A stretch of DNA of 20,494 nt, from assembly GCA_964517215.1 (NCBI GenBank), contig CAZFBR010000033.1:1-20494 (forward strand), in the 5' to 3' direction. The stretch is from CAZFBR01 sp035353495 [NCBI: uncultured bacterium] (GTDB taxonomy: Bacteria > DAOPZR01). Position 1 is the first letter of the stretch; each line of letters starts with the position of its first letter. The position numbers were made by a program, and so were the translations under genes. The notes below the pieces were generated by a model that did not search any database, had not been told where the DNA came from, and saw nothing but the letters and a program-made list of their open reading frames with translations. Of the stretch, positions 16,004 through 20,494 are shown piece after piece.

Positions 16004-17628
16004 AGCTTGCCCTTCGCCAGTCCGCCGCCGCCGTCAGTGACCATGTACAGATAGATCCCGCTGGCGCATTCCTGCCCGGCGCTGTTGCGCGCGTCCCACT
16101 GCCAGTTCCCCTGATTGGTCGCATCAACCGCATCGACGAGAATGCCGTCGAGCGTGAAGATCTGGATCTTCGCCGAGCCGGTCAGTCCGGTAAAAGTGAT
16201 GCCGGTATTGACCGCGCCGGTATACGGCACGCCGGTATTGGCATCGTCGTCGTAGGGCACGAACGGGTTGGGATACACCTTGACCCGGTTCAGGTCGCTT
16301 GATACCGGATCCGTGATGATGCAGCGGAAGATCGACAGGCGGCCCAGCAACACCTGCGCGATATTCGTCGTCGTCAGCGGCGTATTGCCGGTGGTGAGCA
16401 GTTCCCATGAACTGCCGTTCAGGCGCATAATGCGCAGCGAACTCTCCTCACGGGCGGTCATGCCCATGTCGCCGTAGCGGATATTGAGCAGCATCGTTTC
16501 CAGCGTCGGGGTATCCGCCGCGCGGGTCAGCGACACCTCATAACTGGTGGCGGGCACGCCCTCCCAGGTCGCCATGCTCGCGAGGGTATTGTCCGCCGCA
16601 GTAATCGACGCCGAGGTCGGGTTCTTGATTATGGTGATCGCCGTCCCGATCCCCAGTTTGTCCGCAGGAATGTAGAGCCAGCAGTTTGAATCGCAGGCGT
16701 ACACCGTTTCGGCGACCGTACTGCGCAGCGGATAGTAGGTGGTGAACGACGGCGTATCCGCCGTGCGGGTCACCGTCAGCACGGCGCCCGAGTTGCTGTC
16801 CGTCACTACCAGCCCCGCGCCAAGCAGCCCGAGCCGCAAGGTCCCCAGTACGCCCTGGCTGCGCGTATCCGGCAGGCGCAGGGTGAACGCGAGGGTATCA
16901 TACGCCCCGCCGGTAATGCGCCGCGGCGAGACCGGCCAGGTCTCGAACGCCAGCAGCGACGTCACCGCGACGCCGGCGCTGTTGGTCACCACGACTTTCG
17001 TGGTATCAACCGTCACCACCGCCGTTCCCTGCCCGCTGTTATACAGGCAGACCTGCAGCACCACCGTATCATAGGCCGCACCCGGATTCAGCAGCCCCGT
17101 ATCCTTGTTCAGGGAGAGGCGCACGAAGCTGACCACCGCCGGCGCCTGCACCACCCAGGTATCGACGCGGTCAGCGCGCGTGTCGCTGCGGAGCAAGCGG
17201 ACGCCGCCGGAATCGATATAGCCGGTGCAGGAGGCATCGAGCTGCACCGCACGCGTGCACATGGCCGAACTGATCGCCACAGCGTAGGTGATCGTATCCA
17301 GCGCGGTTTTGGCAATCGTCAGCGGCAGCACCGGCGAATAGAGCGTCGCCGTTACCAGAGTATCGTAGCGGTTGCCGTAAGTATCAGTAATGATAAAGGC
17401 GACCGAATCGGCCGATTGGATGATGACGTTGGTATCGCCGGCGGCAATCCCTACCTGCACGAACACCGTCTGCCCGGCACTCACATAGTAACTGTCGCAC
17501 ACCACCGAGCGCACGTAGCAGGTGTCCGCCGCCGTCGCCGGCACCGCGATTCCCGCCAGCACCAGCAGCAGCGCGGGCAGAACCGCACGCCGCCACAGCG
17601 CTATTCCCGTTTCATTCCCTGATTTCAT
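15988..17628 (-). CDS. Secreted repeat/Ig-like protein with KVYPNPF-type C-terminal sorting or FlgD-like domain
   Basis: This is a 546-residue exported protein. A signal peptide (hydrophobic residues 13-32, cleavage near ATA-AD) is followed by beta-rich, Thr/Val/Asp-heavy sequence with two or three Ig-like segments (about 35-135, 150-290 and 300-430). The last 94 residues begin KVYPNPFVPYDDDANTG, include IQIFTLDG and ASGIYLYMVTDG, and end GKLCIIR. That is the pattern of FlgD-Ig or por-type C-terminal domains found on type IX-like cargo. Cysteine pairs near the N-terminus (CYVRSVVC) may form a disulfide. No enzymatic motif is seen. The start at 17628 is supported by a promoter only 9 bases away. 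Its 16-base overlap with the PorV-like gene argues for joint expression and function at the cell surface. Confidence 0.8.
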   Translation of the reverse strand: MKSGNETGIALWRRAVLPALLLVLAGIAVPATAADTCYVRSVVCDSYYVSAGQTVFVQVGIAAGDTNVIIQSADSVAFIITDTYGNRYDTLVTATLYSPVLPLTIAKTALDTITYAVAISSAMCTRAVQLDASCTGYIDSGGVRLLRSDTRADRVDTWVVQAPAVVSFVRLSLNKDTGLLNPGAAYDTVVLQVCLYNSGQGTAVVTVDTTKVVVTNSAGVAVTSLLAFETWPVSPRRITGGAYDTLAFTLRLPDTRSQGVLGTLRLGLLGAGLVVTDSNSGAVLTVTRTADTPSFTTYYPLRSTVAETVYACDSNCWLYIPADKLGIGTAITIIKNPTSASITAADNTLASMATWEGVPATSYEVSLTRAADTPTLETMLLNIRYGDMGMTAREESSLRIMRLNGSSWELLTTGNTPLTTTNIAQVLLGRLSIFRCIITDPVSSDLNRVKVYPNPFVPYDDDANTGVPYTGAVNTGITFTGLTGSAKIQIFTLDGILVDAVDATNQGNWQWDARNSAGQECASGIYLYMVTDGGGGLAKGKLCIIR

Positions 17629-17636
17629 TGCCCCAT

Positions 17637-17665
17637 ATTATACCACGCGGCCCCGGCATGGTCAA
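17637..17665 (-). promoter_or_regulatory. Sigma-70-type promoter of the secreted-protein/PorV-like operon, apparently leaderless
   Basis: On the minus strand TTGACC (17660-17665) is separated by exactly 17 bases from a perfect TATAAT (17637-17642). The start codon at 17628 lies eight bases after the -10 box, so transcription should begin within one to three bases of the ATG. No Shine-Dalgarno sequence fits in between. The -35 box abuts the stop codon of the deacetylase-like gene. Confidence 0.75.
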
Positions 17666-18817
17666 TCAGCCGGCAAGCGCAGCCACGGCATGCAGCCGGC
17701 GTGAAAACTCGCCGGCAGACCAGTCCCCCACACTCAGGCGCGGCAGCGCCAGCGGATCATCATCGAGCATCACCGGGCGGGCCTCGGCAGTCACCCCGAC
17801 TGCAAACCCGTTTTCGCGCACCGCCTGCAGCACCCGATCGTCGTAGTCGCCGTCCGGATATGCGACCATGGTCACCGGGCGGGCGAGAATGCTTTCCAGA
17901 TGCGCCTGACTGTCCGCCAGTTCCGTGCGCAATGCCACTTCCGCCAGGTCGGGCAGCCGTCCTGCCGGCTGCACCCCGATGGCAACGCCCGGCTGGCCGG
18001 CAATACCGCGCAATTCCTCCGCACTCAGCGTGCGCGGCGCCGGCGGGGTGCCACCATGCCACTCCGCCACACTACCCAGCACCACTTCACGCGCCGGCGC
18101 CGCCAGCGGCCGTACCACCGACTGCACCCGGGCCAGCGCCGCCCGGCGCTCCGCCAGCGTGCGCGTCGGCAGCACCAGTTCCCGTCCGCCCGGCGACAGG
18201 CGCAGCAGCGGCGGCACCGGATCCCCCGTCAGGAGCAGCAGGGCCAGCCGGTCCCACCAATGCTCGCCGCCCAGCCCCCAATGCACCGCCGGCGAGAAGA
18301 CCGTCACCGGCACCCCCGCCGCCCGGGCCGCCGGCACCGCCAGCGCCGCAATGTCGCCATAGCCGTTGTCAAACGTAACCGCCACCGCGCGTTCAGGCAG
18401 TGACCCTGCCCGCAGCGCACGCGCCAGTTCCGCCAGCGGCAGCGGCTGCCACTCGCGCCGCAGCACGGCAAAATGTTCATAGAGATTGTCGGCAGATACT
18501 CCCTCCAGCGGGGGAGCGGTTGCAATTCGACGATAGCGCAGGATCACCGCACCCGAAGCCGGACCCAGCCGGTCGGTCACCTCCCCGTCCGCCGGCGGCG
18601 CCGGCTCCGCCGGCAAATCCGGCAGCGCCAGCACTTCAGCCGCCGCATCGGGCATAGTGCCCGGCGCCGCCAGCAGCTGCCGCAGCACCGCCTCGTCCGT
18701 GAGCGTACCGCGCCGCGCCGCACCCGCCGCGCGATACCGCTGGTCACTCGCCAGCAGCGCCGCCACCAGTTCCGGCAGGGCGCTTTCCCCGTCGCCGGAC
18801 TGGCCGGTTGCCGTCAT
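17666..18817 (-). CDS. NodB-type polysaccharide deacetylase homologue lacking metal ligands (probable pseudoenzyme)
   Basis: This 383-residue protein has an 85-residue, low-complexity N-terminal extension and then a carbohydrate esterase 4 fold. Landmarks are VILRYRRI (91-98), AVTFDNGYGD (146-155), VTVFSPAVHW (171-180), EHWWDRLALLLL (185-196), IGVQPAGRLPDL (280-291) and AYPDGDYDD (319-327). Active relatives read YHR, TFDDGY, GxHTxxHxxL and AYPYG at these places. Here the second Asp is N151, both metal-binding His are Q283 and R287, and the YHR histidine is R96. Metal-dependent deacetylation is therefore unlikely; a binding or scaffolding role is possible. The gene starts inside the preceding stop (ATGA) and is the last of the coupled three-gene set. 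The WWDR insert resembles deacetylases found in glycosyltransferase clusters. Confidence 0.8.
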   Translation of the reverse strand: MTATGQSGDGESALPELVAALLASDQRYRAAGAARRGTLTDEAVLRQLLAAPGTMPDAAAEVLALPDLPAEPAPPADGEVTDRLGPASGAVILRYRRIATAPPLEGVSADNLYEHFAVLRREWQPLPLAELARALRAGSLPERAVAVTFDNGYGDIAALAVPAARAAGVPVTVFSPAVHWGLGGEHWWDRLALLLLTGDPVPPLLRLSPGGRELVLPTRTLAERRAALARVQSVVRPLAAPAREVVLGSVAEWHGGTPPAPRTLSAEELRGIAGQPGVAIGVQPAGRLPDLAEVALRTELADSQAHLESILARPVTMVAYPDGDYDDRVLQAVRENGFAVGVTAEARPVMLDDDPLALPRLSVGDWSAGEFSRRLHAVAALAG

Positions 18818-19521
18818 CGCCCGCTCCGCGGCCGGCGGGCGGTCAATATCGCCACCACCGGCCAGGCCGCATCCGTTTCCAACAGCACCGCATCTGCCAG
18901 CAGCCGGGCCGGCAGCCCCTGCGTCTGCAGCGCGGCGGCAAGCCGGTTGCCCGCCGTCGTCACCGCCAGCGACCGTGCCGGAAAGAAATCGCCGGCCAGC
19001 CGCAGCACCCGGTCAACGGACCATGCTCCGCCCGCCGTCGTCACCATGGCATGCAATGTCCCGCCATCGGCGAGCAGCCGCCGGGCCCGCGCCAGGACCC
19101 GCGCCGGATCGTCAGCCCCGTCGAGCGCTTGCGCCAGAATCACCGTCGCGGCCACCGCCGTGCCCGCAGCCGGCAGCGGCTGCCAGTTGGCCGCAGCCAG
19201 CGCCGGCGCATCGCACACGGTGTTGTTTTCCCCGGCGGCATCGGCCAGTGCGCGCAGCCAGCGACGGCGGTACCAGTCAGCCGGACCGTCGTCGGCAGGG
19301 GGGAGGCCGGCACAGGACGCGGCCAGTCCCGCCAGCCAGCCGGTCACCGGTCCGGTCGCCGCACGGTGCTCCGCACAGGCCCGGGTCATCTGTTCCAGTT
19401 CAATGGTGGTTGCTGCCTGCCGCTGCTGCAGCTGCCGGTAGTAGCGACGCAGGAATTGTTCGTGGCCCGCGCGCGCCGCCAGCAGGCGGGGCATCAGCCC
19501 CAGCAGCGACGGGGTCTTCAT
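18814..19521 (-). CDS. Methyltransferase-like protein without a recognisable SAM-binding motif
   Basis: The 235-residue product has an N-terminal helical, Gln/Arg-rich region (residues 15-55, RYYRQLQQRQAATTIELEQM, possibly a coiled coil). Its second half resembles class I methyltransferases of glycosylation clusters: VILAQALDGADDPARVLARA (127-146) corresponds to the strand-4/helix region, RRLLADGGTLHAMV to the L-x-P-G-G-x-L motif, and GDFFPARSLAVTTAGN to the F-x-V-x-x-x-GN block. The upstream motif I, usually VLEVG or similar, is absent: after WYRRRWLRALAD the sequence runs ENNTVCDAPALA. It is thus probably a degenerate member, and binding of S-adenosylmethionine is doubtful. Both ends overlap neighbours by ATGA. 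Alternative reading: a highly diverged but active enzyme. Confidence 0.65.
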   Translation of the reverse strand: MKTPSLLGLMPRLLAARAGHEQFLRRYYRQLQQRQAATTIELEQMTRACAEHRAATGPVTGWLAGLAASCAGLPPADDGPADWYRRRWLRALADAAGENNTVCDAPALAAANWQPLPAAGTAVAATVILAQALDGADDPARVLARARRLLADGGTLHAMVTTAGGAWSVDRVLRLAGDFFPARSLAVTTAGNRLAAALQTQGLPARLLADAVLLETDAAWPVVAILTARRPRSGR

Positions 19522-20494
19522 GACCGGCGGGTGAGCAGCCGGCGCACCGCGCGCAGCGGGGCCAGCAGCCGCCAGCCCAGCGAATCCTGCATCGTCTGCA
19601 CCTGCCGGCGGAGCTGCTCCGCTTCGGCCGATGCCGGCTCAACCGCCGCCAGCCGGTCGCGCGTTTGCCGTGATTCCAGCTCCGCCTGCGCCGCCCTTGC
19701 CGCCTCTTCCACCAGCTGACCGCGCACGCGCGCCGCCTCGTCCGTCGCCCGGGCCGCCAGCTGTTCCCGGGCCGTCAGCTGCTCGCGCAGGGTGCGCGCC
19801 TCGGCTTCGGCCCGCGCGATGCGCTGCTCCTGCTCCGCCAGCTGCGCGCGCAGCGGCGTCAGTTCCGCAGCCGCCGCATTCGCCGCGGCCTGCGCTGTTT
19901 TTGCCGCGCGCACCGCCGCCGCATGCTCATCGCGCTGCCGGGCCAGTTCCGCCCGGGCGGCCGCCGCATCAGCCGCCGCCGCCGCTGCCGCCGCACGCGT
20001 CCCGTCGTCGATCGCCCGCCGCCGTTCATGCCACTGCAGCTCGCGCTGCAGGCGCGCGCACTGCGGAGCCAGTTCCTCCGCCAGTACGGTTTCGCGTTCC
20101 GCCACCTGCCGCTGCACCGCTGCCGTCGCCGCGTCGTACCAGGCCAGCGCCGCGTCACCATGCCGGCGATAGCTGGCGGCATGCTTGCCCACCAGATAGC
20201 GCAGCCAGTCATGGCGCACGGGCGGGACGTCGGCCGGCGCGGTCAGCAGCACCGCCGGCAACACCAGGCCGCGCCCGCCGCGTTCGGCGAGGGTCAGCCA
20301 CAAATCCCACAGTTCATCGCCTGCTGCCGGCAGCCGTTCATCCAGTCCGCCCGCCGCCTGCACCGCCGCCTTCCGCACCAGCGCCGGCGCCGGGACGGTG
20401 CACCGTGCCAGCAGTGCCGGCAGTCCGTCAGCCGCGGTCGACTCCTCCAGGCCATCGTCATCAAGAGCGCCAACGACGCCGCCTATCTCGTAGC
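19518..20494 (-). CDS. Family 2 glycosyltransferase C-terminal part with coiled-coil tail, 5' end outside the window
   Basis: The frame is open to the window edge (YEIGGVVGALDDDGLEES is read just before the first internal GTG), so the gene is partial. Visible parts are the end of a GT2 catalytic domain (LVRKAAVQAAGGLDERLP, then ELWDLWLTLAERG, corresponding to the ED-WDLW-R block; the catalytic ED pair is DE here), a linker with HDWLRYLVGKHAASYRRHG, and about 150 residues of Ala/Glu/Arg/Gln-rich coiled coil encoded around 20050-19600. The end is SLGWRLLAPLRAVRRLL, the S-x-x-W-R-L-x-x-P-L-R tail that recurs at the C-terminus of bacterial glycosyltransferases and methyltransferases with such coils. 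It is coupled by ATGA to the methyltransferase-like gene. The nucleotide-binding DxD lies outside the window, so activity cannot be judged. Confidence 0.78.
   Translation of the reverse strand, partial: YEIGGVVGALDDDGLEESTAADGLPALLARCTVPAPALVRKAAVQAAGGLDERLPAAGDELWDLWLTLAERGGRGLVLPAVLLTAPADVPPVRHDWLRYLVGKHAASYRRHGDAALAWYDAATAAVQRQVAERETVLAEELAPQCARLQRELQWHERRRAIDDGTRAAAAAAAADAAAARAELARQRDEHAAAVRAAKTAQAAANAAAAELTPLRAQLAEQEQRIARAEAEARTLREQLTAREQLAARATDEAARVRGQLVEEAARAAQAELESRQTRDRLAAVEPASAEAEQLRRQVQTMQDSLGWRLLAPLRAVRRLLTRRS

Noticed and set aside
15056-16054. A plus-strand frame opposite the PorV-like gene
   Set aside because: The PorV-like reading has a signal peptide, barrel strands and an aromatic C-terminus; the antisense translation has none of these.

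Overview
The window joins two very different kinds of DNA. Positions 1 to about 5,380 form an AT-rich, patchwork island of small lipoprotein and membrane-protein genes, partial copies of them, a HEPN/nucleotidyltransferase toxin-antitoxin pair and a transposase remnant. From about 5,380 to 20,494 the DNA is strongly GC-rich, with long, tightly packed genes. Every gene judged real lies on the minus strand; only the IS256-type transposase remnant points the other way. I found no tRNA, rRNA or CRISPR array.

The GC-rich part, read in the direction of transcription (right to left), starts with three genes joined by 4-base ATGA overlaps: a family 2 glycosyltransferase with a coiled-coil tail (cut by the window edge), a methyltransferase-like protein without a visible SAM-binding motif, and a NodB-type polysaccharide deacetylase homologue that has lost its metal-binding histidines. 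A good TTGACC-17-TATAAT promoter then drives a secreted protein with a KVYPNPF-type C-terminal domain, overlapped by a PorV/UPF0164-type outer-membrane barrel protein. Next comes a CgeB-like glycosyltransferase interrupted by one in-frame TAG, and then a complete, roughly 2,733-residue cyclic beta-1,2-glucan synthase. The common theme is the cell envelope: surface glycans, glycosylation and outer-membrane export.

The island is built from pieces of a few gene families. A 131-residue membrane protein is intact at 4732-5127. An N-terminal fragment of it lies just upstream of one lipoprotein gene (3701-3859), and a frameshifted C-terminal fragment lies just downstream of the other (1-237). The two lipoprotein genes share a 440-bp identical block but have diverged tails, which points to recent gene conversion or recombination. 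A third, shortened lipoprotein relative (1067-1288) shares its leader and signal sequence with a 22-codon remnant at 3871-3939. The HEPN/MNT module and the transposase scrap sit between the lipoprotein copies.

The organism is a Gram-negative (outer-membrane-bearing) bacterium with a GC-rich genome. The pairing of a PorV-like barrel with a KVYPNPF-type domain is typical of Bacteroidota relatives and of uncultured lineages such as Omnitrophota or Elusimicrobiota. The sequence alone does not let me assign a phylum.
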